A DNA stretch of 51,481 nucleotides, taken from NCBI GenBank assembly GCA_964472545.1, contig CAYYNP010000033.1:1-51481 (forward strand), written 5' to 3'. Under the pieces are notes generated by a model, which ran no database searches, had not been told where the DNA came from, and worked only from the letters and a program-made list of their open reading frames with translations. How positions within the stretch are numbered: position 1 is the stretch's first letter; each line of letters starts with the position of its first letter. Origin of the DNA: CAYYNP01 sp964472545 (lineage in GTDB: Bacteria; Planctomycetota; Planctomycetia; Pirellulales; Thermoguttaceae). The position numbers and the translations under genes were made by a program. This document shows, piece after piece, positions 9,358-18,392 of the stretch.

Positions 9358-12096
9358 CTATTTCCGCCGAAGCGTGACCACCGCGTGCAGGCCGTCTTCG
9401 AGGAAGGTCAACTCGGCCGTGAGGCCGCCGAAGTCGTTCATCAGCAGGTCGAGCGCGCTGCCCGGTGCGGGAGCGGCCGGCTGACGCGGGGCGGCTGCGG
9501 TGCCGTGGACCGTGCAAGTCATCTGCTTGCCGTCGGGCGAAAGGACGTAGCGGCCGCCGTCGGGGCAGAAGAAGTGCACCGCGTGGGCGCGGTCGGCCTC
9601 GCGATGCACCTGGCCGGGCTTGACCGGCCCGTCGCTCGAGGCACGTACCGCCCGGGCGATCGACGAGAGCGGCCCAAGATTGTTCAAGCAGGCCTGGCGG
9701 CCGTTTTCGGCCCAGCCGAGCCGAAACGCCGGCAAGACCTCGTTCCAGTGCTCCGGGCGAACGCGAACCATGGCGTGGGCGGTGGGGCCGTCGCCCGTCA
9801 GCTTTTCCGTCGGCTTTTCCGTCGTCTCCCCTGCCTTCTGGGCGTGCAACTTGGCGAGGTCTTCCAGGATGAACCGCTTGCTGGCCAGATACAGCCCGTC
9901 GTCGATCCGTGCGAAGAACATCCGCCATTTGATCGGCCCGATACTCAGGGCGTAGCAACGGATCTTGTGGTCCTTCTCCTCCAGGGGAACGCGATAGAAG
10001 TCGAACCCGACGTCGAACCAGTTGTTCTCCTCGGCCTGTCGGGCCAGCATGGCCAGAATACCGTCGGTCTGTTCGATGAATTGATCGACGATCTCGGCGT
10101 CTTTGACGGGCACGGCGACGTAGACCGGTGAGTTCAACGACGCGATCAGGAATCCGATCGGTATCATCTCATCGTCCCAGAAGCCTCGGCCGCCGTTGAA
10201 GGTGCCGAGCATTTCGCCCAGCGTGCCGGTGAGGTTGAAGTCGAAGAACGGCGAGGCGTCGTAGACGTGCATGCTGATCTGGTTGCCGAGCCCCTTGGAA
10301 AGAAACTCCTGCGGCGAAACACCGTCGGTGGGCATCTCGATGCCCTCGTATTGAAGCTCGCGCAGCATCCCGTCCAACAGCCAGTTCTCTCGCAACAGCG
10401 CATTCTTGTCGACCTTGGCGGCAATGCTGAAGATGTTTCGGTCGGGAACCGGCAGCGCGTCGAGCGGTTCCGGCTCGCCGCCGAAGACCGTCGCCATGCC
10501 GCTGTAGATCGTGTTGTCGATCAGTGGCAGGATGATCGTTTCAGCCCGATATTGCTCCGGCGTGAGTTGCAGACGCACGGCGATCGGGTCGAAGAACCGC
10601 TGCCAATAGCGGTTGTAGCGCTCGACGAACTGTTTGTACTCCTCGGCTTCCTCTTTGGTCACTCGCGTCAGCGGGATCTCACAGCAGGGAATCAGCCGCC
10701 CGGCGTGGCCGTGGTGCGAGCAGACGCCGGCGGCCCCGTCGTCCGAGAGGCTGTACCGTCCGCCACACGGGCAGTGCAGGCCCGTCTTGCCGAACACGGC
10801 CGGGGCACATCCGGTGGCGGCCAACTCGTCGAGCGATTCCGGCTGCCGGCCGAATTGCGTGCGGAAGAGCATCGCGCCGTGGCCGATCATCCGCAGGTGA
10901 TTGTAGCAGAACATCCGGCGGCGTTCGGTCAGTTTCAACTCGGCTCCGACCAGCCGGCGGATGAACGGATCGGAAAGATAGACGAAGCCGTCTTCCCGCT
11001 CGTCGCCGCGGACCATCAACGTGCGGATGTAGCGGAACTCGGCCGTCTCGCCCAATCGGCCGACGTCGCCCGTGTCGGCGATTGCCGCCAGCACGCGCTG
11101 CAGCCCGATCTTCGACGTACTGCGAACGTGCAGATTCGGTTTGGGATACGCCGAGAAGGCCGAGACAGCCCGATCGGGCGTGGTCACCGAGACGTACTCG
11201 ACGCCCGCGATCCGGCCCTTGCTGCGCACGGCGTCCGTACGCGACTTGGCGGCGGTGGCCAGGTAGCCGTCCATCCGCAAGCGGAAGAGTTCCGGTTGCT
11301 TGACCGAGAAGAGCATCGTTACGTCGCTGCCTTCGCGGAAGAAGACGTCGCTTCCGGTGATGGCCACTTCATCGACTACCATGTTGTAGAAGGGCCGCGA
11401 GAGCGGGTCGGTGCGGATGGCCAGTTGGCCCTTCAGCCGGGCGCTGGCACGATGGTCCTTGGCCGAATTGGCCGTCTGGTTCAGCAGGTGGGTACCCCAA
11501 AGATCGCCCGCGTCGGCCGCCTCGAGCAGCTTGCTCAGCGAGCGGAAGTTGACGTAGAACTGGTCTTCCGGCACACACAGGGCCAACGGCGAGACCTCGG
11601 GCTTCTTGCCGGCCACGGCCTGAGCGGCCAGCATTTTACCCCACGGATGGCTCTTGACGGTGGGGCCTTCGAGATCGGCGATCTTGACCACGTTTCGGTC
11701 CGGGCCGTCGGGCTGAGTGACCGTGTTCGGGGCGGCCCCGCGCATGGTGTCCAACTGCAAGCTCTCCTGCACGGCCAAGGCCCCGCTGAAGAGGTCGAAC
11801 AGATCGACGGCACGCTGCGCTCGCACGGCGCCCCGACGCTGACGCCAGCGGAAGTCGTCGATCGTGTCGGTCGCCTCGTCGCTACGGCCCTCGTTCCGCC
11901 CAAGCTGCAGCACGACGTACTGCAAGTAGACGTCTTCCGGGTTCAGCCGCATCTGCTGCATGGCCTCCTCGAAGGTCCACGCCTGCGGCGTATGGGGGAG
12001 TCTTTTCGTCGGGCCCGGCTTGGCCGCGAAAGCGGTCGGCGACATAGCCGCCGCCATAAGCAGCAACACGCATAACAGCGGGAATCGGCGATTCAT
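9358..12096 (-). CDS. Large exported protein with two intact zinc-ribbon-like motifs
   Basis: 912 residues, paralogous over most of its length to the protein at 6264-9206. Signal peptide MNRRFPLLCVLLLMAAAM with cleavage near AFAA. The N-terminal region (PQAWTFEEAMQQMRLNPEDV) is shared with the paralogue, as is a pseudopilin-like segment (MFCYNHLRMIGHGAMLFRT) that leads into CPCGG ... CSHHG near residue 442; a second motif CPDGG ... CTVHG is near 844. The CPxGGxY...CxxHG pattern would suit a zinc ribbon. GAGGAG lies ten bases before the ATG. It is 151 bases upstream of its paralogue and 47 bases downstream of the 371-residue gene, all on one strand, so a three-gene unit is likely. Function unknown. 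Confidence 0.85.
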   Translation of the reverse strand: MNRRFPLLCVLLLMAAAMSPTAFAAKPGPTKRLPHTPQAWTFEEAMQQMRLNPEDVYLQYVVLQLGRNEGRSDEATDTIDDFRWRQRRGAVRAQRAVDLFDLFSGALAVQESLQLDTMRGAAPNTVTQPDGPDRNVVKIADLEGPTVKSHPWGKMLAAQAVAGKKPEVSPLALCVPEDQFYVNFRSLSKLLEAADAGDLWGTHLLNQTANSAKDHRASARLKGQLAIRTDPLSRPFYNMVVDEVAITGSDVFFREGSDVTMLFSVKQPELFRLRMDGYLATAAKSRTDAVRSKGRIAGVEYVSVTTPDRAVSAFSAYPKPNLHVRSTSKIGLQRVLAAIADTGDVGRLGETAEFRYIRTLMVRGDEREDGFVYLSDPFIRRLVGAELKLTERRRMFCYNHLRMIGHGAMLFRTQFGRQPESLDELAATGCAPAVFGKTGLHCPCGGRYSLSDDGAAGVCSHHGHAGRLIPCCEIPLTRVTKEEAEEYKQFVERYNRYWQRFFDPIAVRLQLTPEQYRAETIILPLIDNTIYSGMATVFGGEPEPLDALPVPDRNIFSIAAKVDKNALLRENWLLDGMLRELQYEGIEMPTDGVSPQEFLSKGLGNQISMHVYDASPFFDFNLTGTLGEMLGTFNGGRGFWDDEMIPIGFLIASLNSPVYVAVPVKDAEIVDQFIEQTDGILAMLARQAEENNWFDVGFDFYRVPLEEKDHKIRCYALSIGPIKWRMFFARIDDGLYLASKRFILEDLAKLHAQKAGETTEKPTEKLTGDGPTAHAMVRVRPEHWNEVLPAFRLGWAENGRQACLNNLGPLSSIARAVRASSDGPVKPGQVHREADRAHAVHFFCPDGGRYVLSPDGKQMTCTVHGTAAAPRQPAAPAPGSALDLLMNDFGGLTAELTFLEDGLHAVVTLRRK

Positions 12097-12143
12097 CGTT
12101 TTGGCTCCTCGTAGTCCGTTGGGTCAACGACGCGGCAAGCCCC

Positions 12144-13259
12144 TCAATCAGCCAAGTAACTCTTCAACCGCCGCACGGCTAGGCGGTTGCACTGTTCTGG
12201 CGACTTCGGCCCGATCGACTGAAAGTCGTCGTGATGGGAGTTCTGCAAATCGACCACCACCCAATCGCCCGCTCGCGTACACACGATCACGTGCACGTAT
12301 CGTACTTGAACGTCGCCCGAGGTGGAACGCCCGATGGCATAGTCGGCGAACAGGGCGTAATCGGTCGTCGGGGGGTGGTCTTTGACGTACTGGCGAAACG
12401 CCCGGGCGGTGTCCCAAAGAACCTTCGCCTGGTTCGGATCGCCTCCGATCTCCAACTTCGGGTCGGCCTCGGCCACGGCCGCTTGGCAAACCCTCTCCTG
12501 CCTGAGCAACTCGGCCAACGCGGCGCCGCAGTCCTCATCGGTTTCCCGGCTGATGCGCACCGGGTAGACCGTCAGGCGGGCCTTCTTGGCCTTCGCCTTC
12601 AGCGCCGCGCGGCGCTCTTCCATCGCGGCCACCTCCGCCTTCGGCGGCAGGCCGGAGCGTAGCCGCATCCGCTCGGCCATCTTGCCCTGCGGGGGATTCG
12701 CCCGCAACGGGTCGTCCAGGTCCCAGTGTTTCTTGATCTTCCGGGCGAGGAAGATGCAGCAGGTCATCGGGTTCTTTGGCGTCATGTCGGTGGTCTGGGC
12801 GTAGGTCTGCTCGTCGTCGCGATCTGCCAGAGCCACTTTCCCCGTGCGGTCGATGAGGATCGTGTAGATCTGCTTCGGGCCGGTCTGCGGAGTGCCGTGA
12901 ATCTCGCCGTAGAGGACGTATTGTGTCTTGATCGGCGTCTTGGAGATCGTCTTGGCCAACGCCGCCGCGATCTGCTTCGGGTCGTCGGTCTCGGGGGAAG
13001 AAAAAGCCGTCTCGCCGACTTGGATGTCCTCTAAGCCCGAACGCTCCAGGCAGAGCCCCAGCACTTCCGCGACACGCGTAGACATTTCCTCATCGAAAGT
13101 CCCTTGCGGCTTGACCATTACGGGCAGTACTGTTACCGACCGTTGTGGGGGGTCGTTGGGCGGCCCGTCGTCGCCGGCAGCCTCGCCGGCCAAGATTGGA
13201 GAAGTCCCCAGCAGTAGGGTGGCGACGCAGGCCCAAAACGGCGCATTTCGGGGTTCCAT
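12144..13259 (-). CDS. Exported protein with an internal duplication
   Basis: Not a recognised family. 371 residues with a signal peptide (FWACVATLLLGTSPILAG). The mature part has two related halves: VTVLPVMVKPQ / LTVYPVRISRE open each half, TQYVLYGEIHGTPQTG matches TDYALFADYAIGRSTS, and FLARKIKKHW matches LAVRRLKSYL. A Lys/Ala/Arg-rich helix (EERRAALKAKAKKAR, about 215-230) joins them. AAGGA is about nine bases before the ATG at 13259. It is the first gene of the minus-strand group that continues with the two paralogous large exported proteins. Confidence 0.8.
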   Translation of the reverse strand: MEPRNAPFWACVATLLLGTSPILAGEAAGDDGPPNDPPQRSVTVLPVMVKPQGTFDEEMSTRVAEVLGLCLERSGLEDIQVGETAFSSPETDDPKQIAAALAKTISKTPIKTQYVLYGEIHGTPQTGPKQIYTILIDRTGKVALADRDDEQTYAQTTDMTPKNPMTCCIFLARKIKKHWDLDDPLRANPPQGKMAERMRLRSGLPPKAEVAAMEERRAALKAKAKKARLTVYPVRISRETDEDCGAALAELLRQERVCQAAVAEADPKLEIGGDPNQAKVLWDTARAFRQYVKDHPPTTDYALFADYAIGRSTSGDVQVRYVHVIVCTRAGDWVVVDLQNSHHDDFQSIGPKSPEQCNRLAVRRLKSYLAD

Positions 13260-13509
13260 AGCATTAAGTCCTTCTGTTATAGTGGGTTATGTTGGTTAAG
13301 GAATAATGGCACGACTCAGTGGACCTGAGAAATGCCGTGAAGAAAGGCTCCCTCGCCGTACCCGATATAACGCACCGATCTCAAATACGAAACTTTTCGT
13401 CAACTGGCCGCGTCCTACAGAATACCAGCGATGGCCGCAGGCAAGCCCTGCTGGCCGTTCTCAAGGCAGGCGACCGTGGGGCGCCAACCCACCACCGGCG
13501 AGTGAAACC

Positions 13510-15054
13510 ATGCGAAATCGACGATGGGCCGTTTCTTTTCTCTTGATCTCGCTGCCTTTGGGCTTGGCCGTGGCGACGCAGAACGAGCCGCCTTCGGGTG
13601 AGGCCCCTTCTGCCCCAAAGACAGTACCGGCAACAACGGCGCCGGCGAAGGCGGCAGCGGCGAAAGACGCCGCAGCGGAGGCCGTCCCCGCCAAGAGCGC
13701 CCCGGCCGCCAAGTATCGGAGCGTTTGGATCAACGACGTTCCCCACATCCGCCAGAGGCCCGACTTCTGCGGCGAGGCCTGTGCGGCGATGTTTCTGCGT
13801 CGAATCGGCCGGGCCGTCGACCAGGACTGGGTCTTCGATCAGTCGGGGCTCAGCCCGGCGGCCGGGCGGGGCTGCTATACGAAGGAATTGGTGGCGGCGC
13901 TAAAGAACATCGGGTTTCGGCCGGGAGCGGTCTGGTATCGTGCGCCGGCCGAAGAGGAAGCCAAGTATCTTCAGGCCAATTTTCAGGCCCTGCACGCCGA
14001 TCTGCTCAAGGGGATCCCCTCGATCGTCTGCACACACTACGACGACCGCGAAGGCGCCAGTGAACACTTCCGGCTGATCCTCGGCTACGATGCGGCCAGC
14101 GACGAAGTGCTCTACCACGAGCCGGCCGAAACTCGCGGGGCCTATCGGCGGATGAAGCGTGCGATGCTGCTGAAACTCTGGCCTCTGCGCTACTCGGAGA
14201 AGGAGTCGACCCTGATCCGCATGCGGCTGGAGCCCGGCCCGTTGAAGCAGGGGGCGGTGGCCGCTGACTACACAGCGGCCGATTACGCGCAGCACGTGCT
14301 TGCGCTGAAGCAGAAACTTCCGGCCGGTTTCCACGTGGTAATCCAGCCGCCGTTTGTGGTCATCGGCGACGACTCGCCCACCCGGGTCCAGGCCAGTGCC
14401 ACGCGGACGGTCAAATGGGCCGTCGACCGGCTCAAGAAGGCCTATTTCCCCAAGGATCCCGAGGAGATCCTCGACATCTGGCTGTTTCGCAACCCGGAGA
14501 GCTACCGCAAACACACCAAGGCGATCTTCAACGACGAGCCGACCACACCCTACGGGTACTTCTCACATACCCACAAGGCGCTGATCATGGACATCTCGAC
14601 CGGCGGCGGGACGTTGGTCCACGAGATCGTCCATCCGTTTGTGGCGGCCAACTTTCCGGCCTGTCCGTCGTGGCTGAACGAGGGGCTCGGTTCGCTGTAC
14701 GAGCAGAGCGGCGAAGATCGCTTGGGCCGGATCATCGGGCGGACCAACTGGCGGCTGGCCGGCCTGCAGAAGGCGATCGCCGAGGAGCGCGTGCCGTCGT
14801 TCAAGACGCTCTGTTCGACCACTACCATGGAATTCTACACGCAAGACAAGGGCACCAACTACGGCCAGGCCCGATACCTCTGCTACTATCTCCAACAGCA
14901 CGGCTTGCTGCGGAAGTACTATCACGCCTTCTACGCCGCCCAGCGCGAGGATCCCACCGGCTACAACACGCTAGAAAAGGTCCTCGGCCGGGACGACATG
15001 GAGGAGTTTCAGCAGGAGTGGGAAACGTACGTGATGAAGCTGCGGTTTCCGTAG
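13510..15054 (+). CDS. Exported bifunctional-looking peptidase: C39-like cysteine domain plus HExxH zincin domain
   Basis: 514 residues with a signal peptide (RRWAVSFLLISLPLGLAVAT) and an Ala/Pro/Lys linker (about 30-70). Domain 1 (about 75-230) looks like a C39-type papain fold: VPHIRQRPDFCGEACAAM holds the Gln and candidate nucleophile Cys (about residue 87), and a candidate His lies in EHFRLILGYD (about 186). Domain 2 (about 290-510) is a zinc peptidase: HEIVH at 371-375 and a downstream Glu at about 391 in WLNEGLGSLYE, a gluzincin arrangement like planctomycete DUF1570 proteins. The frame is open back to 13306, but the ATG at 13510 starts the signal peptide. A 250-base spacer precedes it; no clear ribosome site. 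Confidence 0.82.
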   Translation: MRNRRWAVSFLLISLPLGLAVATQNEPPSGEAPSAPKTVPATTAPAKAAAAKDAAAEAVPAKSAPAAKYRSVWINDVPHIRQRPDFCGEACAAMFLRRIGRAVDQDWVFDQSGLSPAAGRGCYTKELVAALKNIGFRPGAVWYRAPAEEEAKYLQANFQALHADLLKGIPSIVCTHYDDREGASEHFRLILGYDAASDEVLYHEPAETRGAYRRMKRAMLLKLWPLRYSEKESTLIRMRLEPGPLKQGAVAADYTAADYAQHVLALKQKLPAGFHVVIQPPFVVIGDDSPTRVQASATRTVKWAVDRLKKAYFPKDPEEILDIWLFRNPESYRKHTKAIFNDEPTTPYGYFSHTHKALIMDISTGGGTLVHEIVHPFVAANFPACPSWLNEGLGSLYEQSGEDRLGRIIGRTNWRLAGLQKAIAEERVPSFKTLCSTTTMEFYTQDKGTNYGQARYLCYYLQQHGLLRKYYHAFYAAQREDPTGYNTLEKVLGRDDMEEFQQEWETYVMKLRFP

Positions 15055-15113
15055 TGCGGCGACGCCCGGACATGCTGGCGAGCGTTGGATCCGGCGGGAT
15101 TGCGGGTAGTTCG

Positions 15114-15141
15114 GGCGCGACCACCGGTCGCGGCTTTATTG
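15114..15141. repeat. Palindromic repeat family C, copy 1
   Basis: A 28-base sequence with a CGCGACC/GGTCGCG hairpin over an ACC loop followed by GCTTTATTG. It is identical base for base to 26226-26253. It lies 60 bases after the peptidase stop and may end that transcript. Confidence 0.8.
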
Positions 15142-15238
15142 TACGGATCGCGAGCGTGTGATATGCTTCCGGCCACAAAGCCGTGGCCGGTGGCCGCGCA
15201 CGAAATCTGAAGCCGCACGCCCATCGAGGAGATCTTCC

Positions 15239-16633
15239 GTGAAAGCGCACACAGTTGTCTTGCTGGGGATCCTGCTACTTGGCCCGGTCTTTCACGCCGC
15301 CCCCGCCGCCGACCCGCCGCCAAACTTCGTGGTGATCTTCGCCGACGATCTCGGCTATGGCGATCTCGGCTGCTACGGCCATCCGACCATTCGGACGCCG
15401 AATCTGGATCGCATGGCCACCGATGGCCAGAAGTGGACCAATTTCTACTCCGCCGCGCCGGTTTGCACGCCCAGCCGAGCGGCGCTGCTGACCGGCCGGT
15501 TGCCGATCCGCAACGGCATGTGCGACGACCGCCGCCGCGTGTTGTTCCCCAACTCGGCCGGTGGGCTGCCTCCGGAGGAGATCACGCTGGCCGACGCCTT
15601 GAAGGAGGCCGGCTACGCCACGGCCTGTGTGGGCAAGTGGCACCTAGGGCACCTGCCGAAGTACCTGCCCACAAGTCAGGGTTTTGATTCGTACTTCGGC
15701 ATCCCCTATTCCAATGACATGGATCGCGTGGCCGACGCGCCGCGCGGCCGGGCGGCCTTCCTCAAGCCGAAGGTCGAGTATTGGAACGTGCCGCTGATGC
15801 GGAATACCGAAGTCGTCGAGCGGCCGGCCGATCAGAACACGATCACCCAACGTTACACCGAAGAGACGATTGCCTTCATTCGAGCCAACAAAGACCGGCC
15901 GTTCTACTGCTACTTGGCCCATAGCCTACCACACGTGCCGCTGTTCGCCGGCAAGAGGCATCTCGGCACGAGCACGCGTGGACTTTTCGGCGACGTGATC
16001 GAAGAGATCGACGCCGGCGTGGGACGGATTCTGCGAACGCTTGAAGACCTCGACTTGGATCGCCGCACGATGGTCGTCTTCACCTCGGACAACGGGCCAT
16101 GGCTGATCTTCGACCAGCACGGTGGATCGGCCGGGCTGTTGCGCGACGGCAAGGGCAGCACCTGGGACGGCGGCATGCGCGAGCCGGCCTTGTTCTACTG
16201 GCCGGGCAAGATTGCGCCTAAGGTCATGCAGGATATCGGCTCGACGATGGACGTGTTTTCCACCTGCATCGTCTTGGCGGGCGCAAAGCTGCCGACCGAT
16301 CGGGTGATCGACGGAGTCGACCTTTCGCCGGCGCTGTTGGGCACGGGCAAGAGCCCACGCGAGACGATGTTCTTCTACCGCGGTACGCGGCTGTACGCCG
16401 TTCGCCACGGCCAGTTCAAGGCCCATTTCATTACGCAATCGGCCTACGGCGGAGGGAAGCCCGAGACGCACGACCCGCCGGTTCTCTACCACCTCGGCCA
16501 CGATCCGTCGGAGAAGTTTGACGTGGCGGGTGAATATCCCGAAGAGTTGGCCGAGATCGTCAAGATTGCCCACGAACATCGCCGGACGATGGTCCCCGGC
16601 GAGCCGCAGTTGCAGAAGTTGATCGGTCAGTGA
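15239..16633 (+). CDS. Exported arylsulfatase (type I, formylglycine-dependent)
   Basis: 464 residues. A signal peptide (VVLLGILLLGPVFHAAPAA) is followed at once by the alkaline-phosphatase superfamily start FVVIFADDLGYGDLGCYG with the metal-binding Asp pair. The maturation signature CTPSR with Cys at about 76 (PVCTPSRAALLTGR) marks the residue converted to formylglycine; GKWHLGH and the later TSDNGPW give further active-site residues. The GTG at 15239 is preferred because GAGGAG sits seven bases before it and the signal peptide begins there. Planctomycetes carry many such enzymes for desulfating algal polysaccharides; the substrate cannot be read from sequence. No sulfatase-maturing enzyme is in this window. 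Confidence 0.93.
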   Translation: MKAHTVVLLGILLLGPVFHAAPAADPPPNFVVIFADDLGYGDLGCYGHPTIRTPNLDRMATDGQKWTNFYSAAPVCTPSRAALLTGRLPIRNGMCDDRRRVLFPNSAGGLPPEEITLADALKEAGYATACVGKWHLGHLPKYLPTSQGFDSYFGIPYSNDMDRVADAPRGRAAFLKPKVEYWNVPLMRNTEVVERPADQNTITQRYTEETIAFIRANKDRPFYCYLAHSLPHVPLFAGKRHLGTSTRGLFGDVIEEIDAGVGRILRTLEDLDLDRRTMVVFTSDNGPWLIFDQHGGSAGLLRDGKGSTWDGGMREPALFYWPGKIAPKVMQDIGSTMDVFSTCIVLAGAKLPTDRVIDGVDLSPALLGTGKSPRETMFFYRGTRLYAVRHGQFKAHFITQSAYGGGKPETHDPPVLYHLGHDPSEKFDVAGEYPEELAEIVKIAHEHRRTMVPGEPQLQKLIGQ

Positions 16634-16635
16634 CG

Positions 16636-16694
16636 AATCGTATAGCCGCCGGCACGACCGCGCGAGTCGTTTAGCCGCCGCCGGCACGGCGGCG
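16636..16694. repeat. Palindromic repeat family B, degenerate copy
   Basis: TAGCCGCCGGCACG near 16642 and then CGTTTAGCCGCCGCCGGCAC at 16668-16687 with CGGCGGCG following. It occupies the gap between the sulfatase and the next gene and matches the family B arms at 26116 and 28574. Confidence 0.6.
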
Positions 16695-16714
16695 TTCACA
16701 GAAATCGGCAAGTC

Positions 16715-18259
16715 ATGCCGCGAAACATGCCGCCGTTCCGGCGGAGGCGAAACGGATATGAGCGCATGCGAAACGCGGTCCGCGGACTGGTCTTTCTCGG
16801 CCTGCTGGGAGTCGTCCTGCTTTGCGCGTGGAGGAACACCAACCCGCGGCCGCGGGAAACGCTAGCCGGCTGGGTCGAGGCCGGCACCGCCGCCGGACAC
16901 GCCGGCGACTACTACGACAACCGCGACAACGGCCATTCCCAAATTGCCCTGCTCGACTTCCCCGGCCTGAGCCAGGTGACGTATGGCGACGACGAAGTTC
17001 GCCGCACCGGTTGGGGACTTCAGACGCGAGTTCTTCCACACGTGACGGTCGGCAACTCGTCAACCGCCGGGGCGATCGACACGGGCTCGAACACCCGCGG
17101 GCTCTACGCGAACTCGTCGCTGCTGGAGGCTGGCTATCGGCAATACGTGGGGCTGAACCTCTACGTCTATCCGGCCCATCACGACCACGACGCGGGCCAC
17201 AACGGCGACGGGGGCTACGGCGACGGGGGCTACGGCGACCTGTTCGCAACCAACACGCCATACGTGATCACTTCACAGGGCTCTTCCGGTACCGATCTGC
17301 CGTTTGTCGAGGCGGTGCTGATGACCTTGGCCGCGTTCCGGCCGGAGGTCAAGGAAAGGCTGCGAAATACCCGGCTGCTGATGCCGACCGTGCAGATGAT
17401 TTTCCGCCGCTGCAACCAGAACCTCGACGGCGACGAGGACTATCTCACCGGCAAGGCCCATCCGACGGTTTTTCGTGGCGAGCACGTCGACCCGGCTGCG
17501 ATGATCGCGATGGCCCGGCAGATGCAGCTCGACGAACTCCCCCCCATGATCCAGCTTCAGGTGGTCGACGAAGACCTGGCCGTCCAGGGCCGCGATTACT
17601 TCGAGCCGGGGCAGCGTTCGGAACGGCTGGTCGATACGCCCTGCGTGATCGCCCGGATTCTCCGCGGCCGTCAACGCGCTCGGCGGATCATCGTTGGCGC
17701 CCGGCAGAGCTTCGACCCGAACGGCCGACCGCTTCAGTTTCACTGGGTGGTGCTGCGCGGCGACGCCGAACAGATCCGGATCATCCCGCGCGACGAGGAA
17801 GCTTCGCAAGTCGAAATTCACGTGCCGTATCACCCGCGGCGGACGACCGAATGGCTGCCGCAGATCGAGTCGAATCGGACTGATATCGGCGTGTTTGCCC
17901 ACAACGGAGTGTATTTCTCGGCGCCCGGTTTCATTACGTACTACTGTCTGGACAACGAGCAGCGCGAATATCACGCCGACGGCCGCGTGAAGCGGATCCG
18001 CTACACGATGGACAACTTCATCGACCAGCGGATCACCTGCTACAAGGCCTGGCGCGACGACTACCGCTATCGCGGCGAGCAGCCGGACGGTTGGATTCGC
18101 CACCACGACGACGGCACCGTGGAGGAGTTTACCGCCGCCGGCGAACTGGTGCTCGAGAAAGACGCCGCCGGCCGCCCCGTCCAGACGATCGCGGTGGAGT
18201 ATCGGCTGGCCGCTCCCGAAGAGGGCGAGCGTCGCACGTTGGAGTCCTACGTGCCGTAG
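16715..18259 (+). CDS. Membrane-anchored or exported protein of unknown function
   Basis: 514 residues, family not recognised. A basic start (PRNMPPFRRRRNGYERMRN) leads into one hydrophobic helix (LVFLGLLGVVLLCAW, about 24-38), so the body is outside the cytoplasm. The body has a His/Gly/Asp-rich patch (HHDHDAGHNGDGGYG, about 155-170), a stretch resembling an EF-type calcium loop (NLDGDEDYLTGK), a beta-rich segment reading FDPNGRPLQFHWVVLRGD that recalls PKD/Ig-like folds, and a C-terminal run of short Tyr/Gly/Asp strands (YHADGRVKRIRYTM; RHHDDGTVEEFTAAGELVL) like MORN or Rhs-type hairpins. A phosphatase- or lyase-like role is possible but unsupported. ATG 16715 begins the anchor; no strong ribosome site is visible. 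Confidence 0.75.
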   Translation: MPRNMPPFRRRRNGYERMRNAVRGLVFLGLLGVVLLCAWRNTNPRPRETLAGWVEAGTAAGHAGDYYDNRDNGHSQIALLDFPGLSQVTYGDDEVRRTGWGLQTRVLPHVTVGNSSTAGAIDTGSNTRGLYANSSLLEAGYRQYVGLNLYVYPAHHDHDAGHNGDGGYGDGGYGDLFATNTPYVITSQGSSGTDLPFVEAVLMTLAAFRPEVKERLRNTRLLMPTVQMIFRRCNQNLDGDEDYLTGKAHPTVFRGEHVDPAAMIAMARQMQLDELPPMIQLQVVDEDLAVQGRDYFEPGQRSERLVDTPCVIARILRGRQRARRIIVGARQSFDPNGRPLQFHWVVLRGDAEQIRIIPRDEEASQVEIHVPYHPRRTTEWLPQIESNRTDIGVFAHNGVYFSAPGFITYYCLDNEQREYHADGRVKRIRYTMDNFIDQRITCYKAWRDDYRYRGEQPDGWIRHHDDGTVEEFTAAGELVLEKDAAGRPVQTIAVEYRLAAPEEGERRTLESYVP

Positions 18260-18268
18260 CCACATAGC

Positions 18269-18285
18269 CGCGACTGGCGGTCGCG
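18269..18285. repeat. Short hairpin related to repeat family C
   Basis: CGCGAC TGGC(G) GTCGCG hairpin ten bases after the stop of the 514-residue gene. It resembles the hairpin of family C but lacks the GCTTTATTG tail, and could be a weak terminator. Confidence 0.4.
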
Positions 18286-18392
18286 CCCCGGCCGCCGACG
18301 CAGCCGTCGAGACCGAGTTCATACGTTTCGCTTGTCTGGCAATGTGCGTGCAAGCATACTGAAACGATCCGAGAAACCACGCCGGGCCGACG

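Noticed and set aside
10267..12075. 602-codon plus-strand frame
   Set aside because: Antisense shadow of the 912-residue exported protein; rich in Arg/His/Gln as expected of a GC-rich opposite strand.
13306..13509. N-terminal extension of the C39/zincin protein
   Set aside because: Open frame only; composition is not protein-like and a standard signal peptide begins at 13510.
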